Origin: Bacteroidales bacterium
GTDB lineage: Bacteria; Bacteroidota; Bacteroidia; Bacteroidales; UBA3824
Direction: 5' to 3'
DNA length: 10,502 bases
Assembly (NCBI GenBank): GCA_016293845.1
Contig: JAEDDH010000044.1
Location: 1-10,502 of the forward strand
The notes under the pieces are model-generated. The model saw only the letters and a program-made list of their open reading frames with translations, had not been told where the DNA came from and did not search any database. Made by a program: the position numbers and the translations under genes. Below are positions 1 to 5,309 of this stretch, piece by piece (positions within the stretch are counted from its first letter, which is position 1; the number at the start of each line of letters is the position of its first letter).

Positions 1-34
1 TAAGTAAGTCTGTTAATGTTTTTTCTTTTTCCAT
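1..34 (-). CDS. 5' end of an unidentified gene (partial), directly downstream of the MuF gene
   Basis: On the minus strand an ATG at 34-32 opens a frame reading MEKEKTLTDLL, which runs out of the window. It is preceded by a very A+T-rich leader, as is usual for Bacteroidota genes. Only 11 codons are visible, so no family can be named. Its position matters: it is the next co-directional gene after the MuF protein, 108 bases beyond that stop codon, which is where a cognate immunity gene would sit if the MuF C-terminal domain is a toxin. It could equally be the large terminase or another head gene. The call that it is a real gene is moderate; any function is inference. Confidence 0.45.
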   Translation of the reverse strand, partial: MEKEKTLTDLL

Positions 35-49
35 TTTTTTATGTTTTTA

Positions 50-80
50 TTTGTTATTAAAAAAATTGTTTGTACTTTTG
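50..80 (+). promoter_or_regulatory. Bacteroides-type sigma-70 promoter
   Basis: TTTG at 50-53 is followed after exactly 19 bases by TACTTTTG at 73-80, a full match to the Bacteroidota -33/-7 consensus (TTTG, 19-21 nt, TAnnTTTG). Transcription should begin a few bases downstream, around 83-87. The only thing downstream on this strand is the short two-hairpin RNA ending in a terminator at 118-144, so the promoter appears to serve a small RNA and not a protein gene. It is divergent from the partial gene starting at 34. Confidence 0.7.
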
Positions 81-82
81 CA

Positions 83-144
83 GTGGGATGTCTTGCAGCA
101 ATGCAAGTCGTACCACCCCCCACCAATAGGTGGGGCTTTTTTTT
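83..144 (+). ncRNA. candidate small RNA, two hairpins, own promoter and terminator
   Basis: Between the promoter and the T-run there is room only for an RNA of about 60 nt. Its 5' half folds into one long hairpin at 83-116: GTGG pairs with CCAC (83-86/113-116), then a G.A mismatch, ATG pairs with CGT (88-90/109-111, one G.U pair), a U.U mismatch, and CTTGCA pairs with TGCAAG (92-97/102-107) closed by the GNRA-type loop GCAA (98-101). The 3' half is the terminator hairpin. There is no start codon with a useful frame. It lies on the strand opposite to the MuF gene and the gene that follows it, so it is antisense to their intercistronic region. I do not recognise a known RNA family. Being an independent transcript is inferred from the promoter and terminator; the folds are seen directly. 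Confidence 0.6.
118..144 (+). terminator. intrinsic terminator
   Basis: CCCCACC (118-124) pairs perfectly with GGTGGGG (129-135) across the loop AATA, followed by C and eight T residues (137-144). The U-tract exists only for rightward transcription, so this ends the small RNA and not the leftward head operon. The last T bases overlap the reverse-strand stop codon of the MuF gene (143-145). Confidence 0.8.
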
Positions 145-1381
145 ACTTCCAATTATAGTATATTATATTTTCTCCTAAAAAATAGTAAATACACTTTCGC
201 CTGTGAAAAGTCCATTGGTTTTTTACCTCGCGTATAATTTGAGCATTTTTCACTTCAAAACAAAAAACAGCATATTCAGCACCTTGATCCTCTATTGCAT
301 GTTTTGCATAGTTACCTATGTTGTTGTGCGATTTCGTCTGTTTTAAGTCAGCCGGATGTCCATCTATGAAAATATCAAATTCACCGGGCACGTCTTTCTT
401 ATAGATGATAGCAAAGCCCATATCGGCAAGTTCATCGCACATACGAATTTCTTTATCATATTTAATCTTTTCGTTTTTTGAGGTGGTATCATTGGCAATT
501 CTTGTTATGTGCTGTGCAACAAAACCTCCATCTTTGTTCCATCTAAATGTATCTACCTTATACTCCGCATCGTTTTTGTATTTGATATACTCTTCACAGC
601 GGTCTAAGACAGGTTTAACGTATGATTCTACGTATTGGCGGTCGGTGTCTTTGAGTTTGGATATATACCTACAATCGTCCGAAAAGATTTTACCAGTAAC
701 GGCGGGGTTGCCTTTTAGTCCGGGCGATGCGGAGGAGTATTTAGGGTTGAGTTTTTCGGGGATGTCGGTGGGGTCGTCGGTTTCCTCCATATCGCACTTG
801 CAGTTCCAAAGGTTGCCGGGTTGGTTTTTCTGCCAAAAGTCGGATGTTTTAGGCCATACACGGTTCCAAAATATGCGGTGTTCGGGTCGTACTTCAACAG
901 AGCGCGACGGCAGCCATCGGAGATTGGGGAATAGGCGCATACGGTCGGCTGTCATATACTCGGCAAACTGTTTGGCAGTTCGGGCGCGTGATGCGGCGGT
1001 GGCATACTCGGCGGCTTGGAAACTGTTGTAACGCTTTTCAACGTTTTCGGCATCGTCGTCAGCGGTGGCAGCACCAGTGCGACCCTTGGCACGGATGTCT
1101 TGTGTGGCGTTGAAAGCCTTGAACGCTCCAAAGCGTGTAACGCCAGCCTTCAACCTTAGTGCAAGGTCGGAGTCGGCATCGTCGCCACTGAAAACCGCAT
1201 CAACGGCACGGCGGAGGTTTTGAGAGTACTTGTCGTAAAGGTCGCGGCTTACGGGGTAATTGTTAGCCACAATATCGTCGGATATAGCCGAAAGGTTGTA
1301 GAATGATTTATCGGCATTGCAAAGGCGTTTAAACTCCGTTAAAACCTCGGGGTAATCCTCGTTGAAATAGAGGTTAGCCAA
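143..1381 (-). CDS. Mu gpF-like minor head protein with C-terminal nuclease/toxin-like domain
   Basis: A 412-residue protein. Residues about 118-200 carry the MuF / SPP1 gp7 head-morphogenesis signature: an Arg/Ala-rich helix (RTAKQFAEYMTADRMRLFP), then RWLPSRSVEVRPEHRIFWNRV, a W at 183 and the short NLWNCKCDMEE cysteine motif. Proteins of this family sit at the portal vertex and can enter the cell with DNA. Residues about 265-412 are not part of that domain. They contain an acidic helix (E311, E317), GEFDIFIDG (D336) and ADLKQT (D345, K347), the spacing of a PD-(D/E)xK / CdiA C-terminal-nuclease fold; a BECR-type RNase fold is the alternative. That part is A+T-rich: I count 20 of 60 G+C at 181-240 and 18 of 60 at 421-480, against 36 of 60 at 721-780 and 39 of 60 at 961-1020. 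There is no ATG before residue 143 of this frame; the first usable start is TTG at 1381, 29 bases after the portal stop. MuF identity is firm; the toxin role is inference. Confidence 0.85.
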   Translation of the reverse strand: MANLYFNEDYPEVLTEFKRLCNADKSFYNLSAISDDIVANNYPVSRDLYDKYSQNLRRAVDAVFSGDDADSDLALRLKAGVTRFGAFKAFNATQDIRAKGRTGAATADDDAENVEKRYNSFQAAEYATAASRARTAKQFAEYMTADRMRLFPNLRWLPSRSVEVRPEHRIFWNRVWPKTSDFWQKNQPGNLWNCKCDMEETDDPTDIPEKLNPKYSSASPGLKGNPAVTGKIFSDDCRYISKLKDTDRQYVESYVKPVLDRCEEYIKYKNDAEYKVDTFRWNKDGGFVAQHITRIANDTTSKNEKIKYDKEIRMCDELADMGFAIIYKKDVPGEFDIFIDGHPADLKQTKSHNNIGNYAKHAIEDQGAEYAVFCFEVKNAQIIREVKNQWTFHRRKCIYYFLGENIIYYNWK

Positions 1382-1404
1382 ACTTATATATGCGGGGAAG
1401 TTTG
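1379..1404 (-). promoter_or_regulatory. inverted repeat that would sequester the MuF start codon
   Basis: In the leftward mRNA, CAAACTT (1404-1398) and AAGTTTG (1385-1379) form a perfect 7-bp stem around a 12-nt loop. The last three bases of the second arm are the TTG start codon of the MuF gene. Such a stem could limit translation of MuF relative to the portal. This is a short repeat and could be coincidence. Confidence 0.35.
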
Positions 1405-1410
1405 CACCCC

Positions 1411-2574
1411 TTAGAGAAAAAAATTGTCAGGAGCGCAAGGCGGCTCGCCTGCGACATTATGTGCAGCCATTTGTGTGGCGTTTCGTGGTGCGGTTACCTC
1501 CACGCCGAATTTTTCTTTAATCCACTTGGGGTCTATGTCGTAGTATGGCATTACTGCCACCGTTTTTGTCCAAAGATCTGTGAGGTTTTCGGATGCCGTG
1601 AATGCGAATGTTAGCGGCTGATCGGAGATAAGGCGGAGCGAACGGAGGGCGGGCAGAACTGCGGTGTTAAAGTAAATCTCCACCATGCGGCTGTCGGATT
1701 CTATAAGGCGTTGGAGCATCTCCTTTGAGGATTCCTCCTTTGAGTAGTTGCCGTTGGCGGTGTCCTGACCTATTATTGCACCAGAGATAACCATCGAAAT
1801 CTCACGGTTGCAGAGGGTAATGAGGTTGTTGTATACGTCGCCAGTGGTAGTAACGCCCGAAGCAAATTGGAGTTCCTCGGTGTTGTCGATAACCATAGCG
1901 GCGGCAGAGCCCATTTCGCGCAGCATGGTTTCGGCACGTGAAAGCATTTCGGGGTCTTGCGTGTTGGTTTTGAGAAAACGCGGCGGAATGCCGTATACCT
2001 CGCACAGTTCCGACCAGCAACTTTGTGCAAACTTTTTGAAAAGCACATGCGGCACGGTCTTGTTAAGTATGCCTATGTGGTTGGAGTTAAATTCGAGAAT
2101 AGTTTTGCCGTACTCTTTAAGTCGGCGGTATGGTATGCCTGTGTTGGCGTAATAGTCGGGGAGGAAAATGCCGTCGCCGGGTTCAACGTTCTGCCTTGGT
2201 ATCACATTAAACACTGGGTAAGGCTTGCCGGGTATAAACTCACAAAGCGAATAACCGTACAGTTCGCTGTCTAAGATGGCTTTTATAAGGTCTTGGATAA
2301 ACGGCAATGCGGCAAGCGCAGCACTTGCTTTTTCGTCGGGTTTGCCGTCGGGAGTGTTGAGCGTAAAGGCACGCGACATTACGGGTTCTTGTCGGTTCTG
2401 TATCTGCGAAGCGAGAAGGGCATCGTCGGTGATGTCGGCATAGATGTTTTGCAAAAGGTATTGGCGCGGCGAGTAAACACTGCGGGCAACGTTGACGGCA
2501 TTCTGCCAGTCGGCTATATCTTTACGTGTGCGGTTTTGGTAACGCTTGATAATTTCGGAGGAAAGGTTTTTCAT
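1411..2574 (-). CDS. phage portal protein, DUF935 / Mu gp29-like
   Basis: A 387-residue protein of the Mu gp29 (DUF935) portal family. The portal is the dodecameric ring at the special capsid vertex through which DNA is packaged and ejected, and to which MuF, connector and tail attach. Recognisable parts are the N-terminal stretch around residues 40-80 (LQNIYADITDDALLASQIQ), the DSELYGYSLCEF helix, the SCWSELCEVYGIPPRFLKT segment typical of DUF935, GAAMVIDNTEELQF-like wing residues, and the C-terminal AVLPALRSLR and PLTFAF segments. It is shorter than Mu gp29 (about 510 residues), mostly at the C-terminus. ATG at 2574 is preceded by an A+T-rich leader. It lies between the gp36-like gene and MuF in one leftward operon, the standard portal-MuF pairing. 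Confidence 0.9.
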   Translation of the reverse strand: MKNLSSEIIKRYQNRTRKDIADWQNAVNVARSVYSPRQYLLQNIYADITDDALLASQIQNRQEPVMSRAFTLNTPDGKPDEKASAALAALPFIQDLIKAILDSELYGYSLCEFIPGKPYPVFNVIPRQNVEPGDGIFLPDYYANTGIPYRRLKEYGKTILEFNSNHIGILNKTVPHVLFKKFAQSCWSELCEVYGIPPRFLKTNTQDPEMLSRAETMLREMGSAAAMVIDNTEELQFASGVTTTGDVYNNLITLCNREISMVISGAIIGQDTANGNYSKEESSKEMLQRLIESDSRMVEIYFNTAVLPALRSLRLISDQPLTFAFTASENLTDLWTKTVAVMPYYDIDPKWIKEKFGVEVTAPRNATQMAAHNVAGEPPCAPDNFFL

Positions 2575-2577
2575 GCG

Positions 2578-2604
2578 TAATTAATAATTAAAAGTTAAAA
2601 ATTA
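2578..2604. repeat. A+T-rich intergenic spacer repeat
   Basis: Just upstream of the portal start lies AATTAATAATT followed by AATTAAAAGTTA. Similar strings occur at 4304-4320 (reverse complement) and 6131-6145. It belongs to the same A+T-rich spacer type found in the other gaps and would form the leader of the portal cistron. No promoter consensus is visible in it. Confidence 0.45.
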
Positions 2605-2612
2605 GGGATTAT

Positions 2613-2636
2613 GCGGACGAGCCGTCCGCGTTCCAA
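2613..2636 (+). repeat. 24-nt palindromic repeat, copy 1 (intergenic)
   Basis: GCGGACG (2613-2619) and CGTCCGC (2623-2629) form a perfect 7-bp hairpin with loop AGC, followed by GTTCCAA. Copy 2 at 5066-5089 matches at 21 of 24 positions. Two of the three differences are paired positions (3 and 15), so the stem is preserved. This copy abuts the stop codon of the gp36-like gene (2637-2639). No U-tract follows on either strand, so it is not an ordinary terminator; it looks like a REP-type element. Confidence 0.65.
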
Positions 2637-3167
2637 TTAAAGGGGTTCGTGGCGGAATTTGGGACGGCTTACCATTCTAAAAGGCATTTTCAACGCTTCA
2701 TCGTTGTTACTTGCCTCGTCATCAGAGCCACCTTCGCCGTCGGAGGGTTGAAAAATGGCATCGGGGATAATGTAACGCGAAAGGGCAAACTCACCTTCAC
2801 CGGCAATGCGTTTCAATAGGTCGATGGTGTCGTTATAGATTGCGGTTATGCGCTCAGACATAGCGTCGGGGCAACTCAACTCAATGATATTGTATGCCGC
2901 AAGGCGTTTGATAATGCGCAAAAGCAGCGGGTTGCGGCCGGTGCCAGTTTGATTGAAAATGGCATCAATATCGTAGAGCCGCCAGGCGCGGTATTGCTGT
3001 TTGGTGAGCGATGCGGTTTCGCGGCGGAGGTTGGCGGCGTTGAGGTATCCGCGCACAAGCATTTCGGCTGTGTCGATAGCCTCCTGCACTATTTCGGTGT
3101 CGTCGTCGGTGATTTGTTCCACTTGGTAGGAATAGAGGACGGATTTAAGTTCTTCGGGTTGTACCAT
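2637..3167 (-). CDS. Mu gp36-like head-completion/connector protein (DUF1320 type)
   Basis: A 176-residue protein. It shows the pattern of the Mu gp36 / DUF1320 family: an acidic start, a helix holding AIDTAEMLVRGYLNAA (about residues 31-46), a central NPLLLRIIKRLAAYNIIELS segment (about 79-98), then SERITAIYNDTIDLLKRIAGEGEFAL (helix and short turn, about 103-128). These proteins sit below the portal in the neck of the virion. The C-terminal 45 residues are acidic, low in complexity (GEGGSDDEASNNDEA) and likely disordered. It starts at ATG 3167, 44 bases after the gp37-like stop, and is followed by the palindromic repeat. Confidence 0.75.
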   Translation of the reverse strand: MVQPEELKSVLYSYQVEQITDDDTEIVQEAIDTAEMLVRGYLNAANLRRETASLTKQQYRAWRLYDIDAIFNQTGTGRNPLLLRIIKRLAAYNIIELSCPDAMSERITAIYNDTIDLLKRIAGEGEFALSRYIIPDAIFQPSDGEGGSDDEASNNDEALKMPFRMVSRPKFRHEPL

Positions 3168-3181
3168 ATTACTAATGTTTT

Positions 3182-3220
3182 AATTCATAATTCATAATTC
3201 ATAATTCATAATTATGAATT
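3182..3220. repeat. heptamer repeat (AATTCAT) x4 with 18-bp palindrome
   Basis: Four exact copies of AATTCAT at 3182-3209 run into AATTATGAATT, which makes the perfect palindrome AATTCATAATTATGAATT at 3203-3220. The stop codon of the leftward gp37-like gene (3212-3214) and its last two codons (Asn-Ser) are made of this repeat. Related arrays occur in the gaps of the rightward tail genes. Confidence 0.8.
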
Positions 3221-3694
3221 ACTGGGGTTAATATTCAATTTCACTGCCGGTGCTGGAACTTTGTTGATGTCAGTTCGAGAGCGGGTGAGTGTGTGATAGG
3301 TAAGGGTGTAGACCGAGTAATTTTTTTCGGCATCAACCTTTTGAAGGCGACGGCGCGAAAAGGTGGCAAACTCGGGTGTGGCGTAACCTTGCAATAGGTC
3401 GTTAACCTCGCCAATAATGTCGAATATGTCGTAACCTTTGGCTTTGCTGGGTGCTTTTTGAGAGGTGTTATAAAAGTTTTGTACCGCTATTGTAACGGTG
3501 AACTCAATGTCCGCCACCTGTTCACGGTTCAAGAGGTCGGAATAGTCCACCGCCTCGATGTCTGAGATGGCGCAAGGAAACTTAACGGCGGACGTTTCAA
3601 GGTCTAACTGTCCCCAGTTGCGGTCTATATATTTAAGAGCCTCTATGTCGCCTATCCGCTCGTTAACAATCTGCAAAAGATAGCCTATATTCAT
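3212..3694 (-). CDS. tail-completion / tail-terminator protein, Mu gp37-like
   Basis: A 160-residue protein from ATG at 3694. A longer open frame extends upstream to 3958, but that part crosses the promoter region and is not credible. The fold pattern is that of small tail-terminator proteins: an N-terminal helix ending in a LL.IVNERIG motif, then KFPCAISD (about residues 44-51), a strand IEFTVTIAVQNFY, the short SQKAPSKAKGYDIFDIIGEVNDLLQG segment, F..RRRLQKVDAEKNYSVYTLTYHT at the end. Such proteins cap the tail tube and join it to the head. It is the first gene of the leftward operon, 18 bases below a predicted start site. The stop lies inside the AATTCAT repeat. Confidence 0.65.
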   Translation of the reverse strand: MNIGYLLQIVNERIGDIEALKYIDRNWGQLDLETSAVKFPCAISDIEAVDYSDLLNREQVADIEFTVTIAVQNFYNTSQKAPSKAKGYDIFDIIGEVNDLLQGYATPEFATFSRRRLQKVDAEKNYSVYTLTYHTLTRSRTDINKVPAPAVKLNINPSNS

Positions 3695-3718
3695 ACTGTT
3701 TTTGTGTTTGATTATGGT

Positions 3719-3750
3719 GCAAAATTCAGCGTTTGGAGGCTCAGAGCGAA
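3719..3750 (-). promoter_or_regulatory. probable promoter of the leftward head operon
   Basis: On the minus strand TTCG (3750-3747) is followed after 19 bases by GAATTTTGC (3727-3719), a near match to TTTG-N19-TAnnTTTGC with one mismatch in each box. Transcription would start near 3712 and give a short leader before ATG 3694. It is back to back with the rightward promoter at 3778-3808. Confidence 0.45.
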
Positions 3751-3777
3751 AAATACTGTTTAAAGTGAGTAAAGTTT

Positions 3778-3808
3778 TTTGGTACGGTATAACTAACGCA
3801 CACTTTTG
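3778..3808 (+). promoter_or_regulatory. probable promoter of the rightward capsid/tail operon
   Basis: TTTG at 3778-3781 is followed after exactly 19 bases by CACTTTTG (3801-3808) and C, a single mismatch from the Bacteroidota consensus. The same -7 core (ACTTTTGCA) occurs in the small-RNA promoter at 74-82. The start would be near 3813, about 17 bases before ATG 3830. Confidence 0.6.
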
Positions 3809-3829
3809 CACTACCGAAACACAAAAACC

Positions 3830-4303
3830 ATGAACAGTAAGACCCAAGAACGCGAACTTGCACGGCTCTACTACATGCAGGGCGAACAACAGAAAACCAT
3901 TGCCGAAAAACTCGGCATTGGCGAAAACACCGTTGCCCGATGGGTGAAAGACGGACAATGGGAAGCCCGCCGTGCCGCACTAAATATTACACGTCCCGAA
4001 ATCGTAAACAAGATACTTGTGCTAATAAGCAAGATACTTGAAAAGGTGGACGATATAGAGGAGATGGGACCCGAAGCACTTGCCAAACTTATCTCCCAAA
4101 TTCAGAAACTTGCCAACAGCATAGAAAAACTAGACAAACGTGCAACGGTGATGGACAATATCGAAACCTTCCAGAACTTCAACCGATGGATGGAAAGCCA
4201 GATGAAATACGACGCCGAACTCACCCCGCAGCTGTTAACCAAAATAGCCCAGTTGGAAGATCAGTTCGTCCAAGCCCAATTCGACAAAGGAAAACGCATG
4301 TAA
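3830..4303 (+). CDS. HTH terminase-small-subunit-like protein (DUF1804-like)
   Basis: A 157-residue protein from ATG 3830; a TTG-started extension to 3806 would overlap the promoter and is rejected. Residues 5-45 form a helix-turn-helix (LARLYYMQGEQQKTIAEKLG, then IGENTVARWVKDGQWEARR), the pattern of phage small terminase subunits and DUF1804 proteins that recognise packaging sites. Residues 55-105 are amphipathic helices rich in K, E and I that could mediate oligomerisation. It heads the rightward operon, directly before the protease and capsid genes. The large terminase, its expected partner, is not in this window. A transcription-regulator role remains possible. Confidence 0.65.
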   Translation: MNSKTQERELARLYYMQGEQQKTIAEKLGIGENTVARWVKDGQWEARRAALNITRPEIVNKILVLISKILEKVDDIEEMGPEALAKLISQIQKLANSIEKLDKRATVMDNIETFQNFNRWMESQMKYDAELTPQLLTKIAQLEDQFVQAQFDKGKRM

Positions 4304-4330
4304 TTTTTAACTTTTAATTATCCGAAGACA

Positions 4331-5251
4331 ATGCGAATAGTTTTATGTGATAGCGAAACAATCAACAGTTACGGTTTCAAGACCGAAGTAAAAGGCATCA
4401 ACCTTTCCCGGTTTGAAAAGAACCCCGTAATGCTTTACCAACACAACCCACATACGGTGATAGGACGATGGGAAGACATCAAGATAGAAGGCGGGCAATT
4501 GAGTGCAACGCCTGTATTTGATATGGAAGACCCCGAAGCGGCAGAGATAGCCCGCAAGGTGGAACAAGGCTTTATAAAAGGTTGCTCGATGGGCATTGTT
4601 ATCAAACAGATGACACGCACCAAAGGCATCGACACAGCCACCGAAAGCGTATTGCTCGAAGCCTCTATTGTGAGCATTCCCGCCGACGAAAACGCCCTTG
4701 TGGTATACGACAGCGAAGACAAACAGAATCAACTCAGTATAAACGATTTTTACAAACTTTTTTACAACATGGAAAAGAAAGAAAAACCAGAATTGCAACC
4801 CGACAATTTAGAAATAGCATTGAGCCAGTGCAACATGGAATTGCAGGCTCAGGTAGACGAACAAAGCGAAACCATCAAGGCTCTTAACGCCAAGATCGAC
4901 GAACTCAAACGCGACCTTGCCGAACGCGACTACCGCGAGGCTGAGGCTTTCGTAGACAAAGCCATTGCCGACGGCAAAATCACCGAAGAGGTGAAAGCAG
5001 AGACATTGAGTTTTTACCTCTCATTCCCGAAGGAAACGGAGAAATTGTTTGCTAACATTAAATCGGCAGACGAGCCGTCTGCGCTCCAACAGTCATCCAT
5101 CTCCCTCAGTCAAATGATGGAAAAGAAGTCAGAACCTTCGCTGACTTGGGACGAACTCGACCGCGCCGGTAAGTTGCGCAACCTCAAAGCCAACAACCCC
5201 GAAGAGTTCAAACGCCTTTACAAAGAGAAATTCCACAAAGAGTGGGAGTAA
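4331..5251 (+). CDS. prohead protease (HK97/U35 type) fused to a scaffold-like C-terminal region
   Basis: A 306-residue protein. Residues 1-125 match the caudoviral prohead serine protease: FEKNPVMLYQHNP with catalytic His38, IKGCSMGI with nucleophile Ser86, and LLEASIVSIPADENA with Glu110 as the probable third residue. The enzyme cleaves scaffold and often the coat N-terminus during capsid maturation. Residues about 150-240 are charged, helical and coiled-coil-like (LQAQVDEQSETIKALNAKID, then ELKRDLAERDYREAEAF), as expected of an internal scaffold. The ending (LDRAGKLRNLKANNPEEFKRLYKEKFHKE) is a typical capsid-binding tail. Residues 246-253 (ADEPSALQ) are encoded exactly by copy 2 of the 24-nt palindromic repeat. 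The next gene is the major capsid protein. Confidence 0.85.
   Translation: MRIVLCDSETINSYGFKTEVKGINLSRFEKNPVMLYQHNPHTVIGRWEDIKIEGGQLSATPVFDMEDPEAAEIARKVEQGFIKGCSMGIVIKQMTRTKGIDTATESVLLEASIVSIPADENALVVYDSEDKQNQLSINDFYKLFYNMEKKEKPELQPDNLEIALSQCNMELQAQVDEQSETIKALNAKIDELKRDLAERDYREAEAFVDKAIADGKITEEVKAETLSFYLSFPKETEKLFANIKSADEPSALQQSSISLSQMMEKKSEPSLTWDELDRAGKLRNLKANNPEEFKRLYKEKFHKEWE
4769..5251 (+). other. possible in-frame internal start for a separate scaffold protein
   Basis: Met147 of the protease gene (ATG 4769-4771) sits exactly at the junction between the protease and scaffold regions and opens with MEKKEKPELQPDN. An in-frame scaffold made from an internal start is known for lambda C/Nu3 and Mu gpI/gpZ. 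Upstream is an A+T-rich run of T and A like the leaders elsewhere in this window. This is inference from position only. Confidence 0.35.
5066..5089 (+). repeat. 24-nt palindromic repeat, copy 2 (inside the protease gene)
   Basis: GCAGACG (5066-5072) and CGTCTGC (5076-5082) form a perfect 7-bp hairpin with loop AGC, followed by GCTCCAA. It begins at a codon boundary and spans exactly eight codons (A-D-E-P-S-A-L-Q). Compared with copy 1 at 2613-2636 it has A for G at position 3 and T for C at the pairing position 15, which keeps the stem paired, plus one change outside the stem. Confidence 0.7.
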
Positions 5252-5253
5252 AC

Positions 5254-5293
5254 AATGCACAATTAATAATGCATAATTCATAATTAGTAATTT
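5254..5293. repeat. A+T-rich heptamer-type repeat before the capsid gene
   Basis: Between the protease stop and ATG 5310 lie alternating AATGCAC / AATAATGCAT / AATTCAT units ending in AATTAGTAATT. It is the same family as the arrays at 3182, 7688, 8170, 9019, 9880 and 10423. Confidence 0.65.
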
Positions 5294-5309
5294 TAAAACA
5301 TAGAAAGCC

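Noticed and set aside
405..1031. 208-codon rightward open frame opposite the MuF gene
   Set aside because: It runs antisense to a gene with a clear MuF signature, its protein shows no domain pattern, and it is typical of a high G+C codon-bias shadow.
3695..3958. Upstream extension of the gp37-like frame to 3958
   Set aside because: It would run through both divergent promoters and into the HTH gene; ATG 3694 fits the family length and a short leader.
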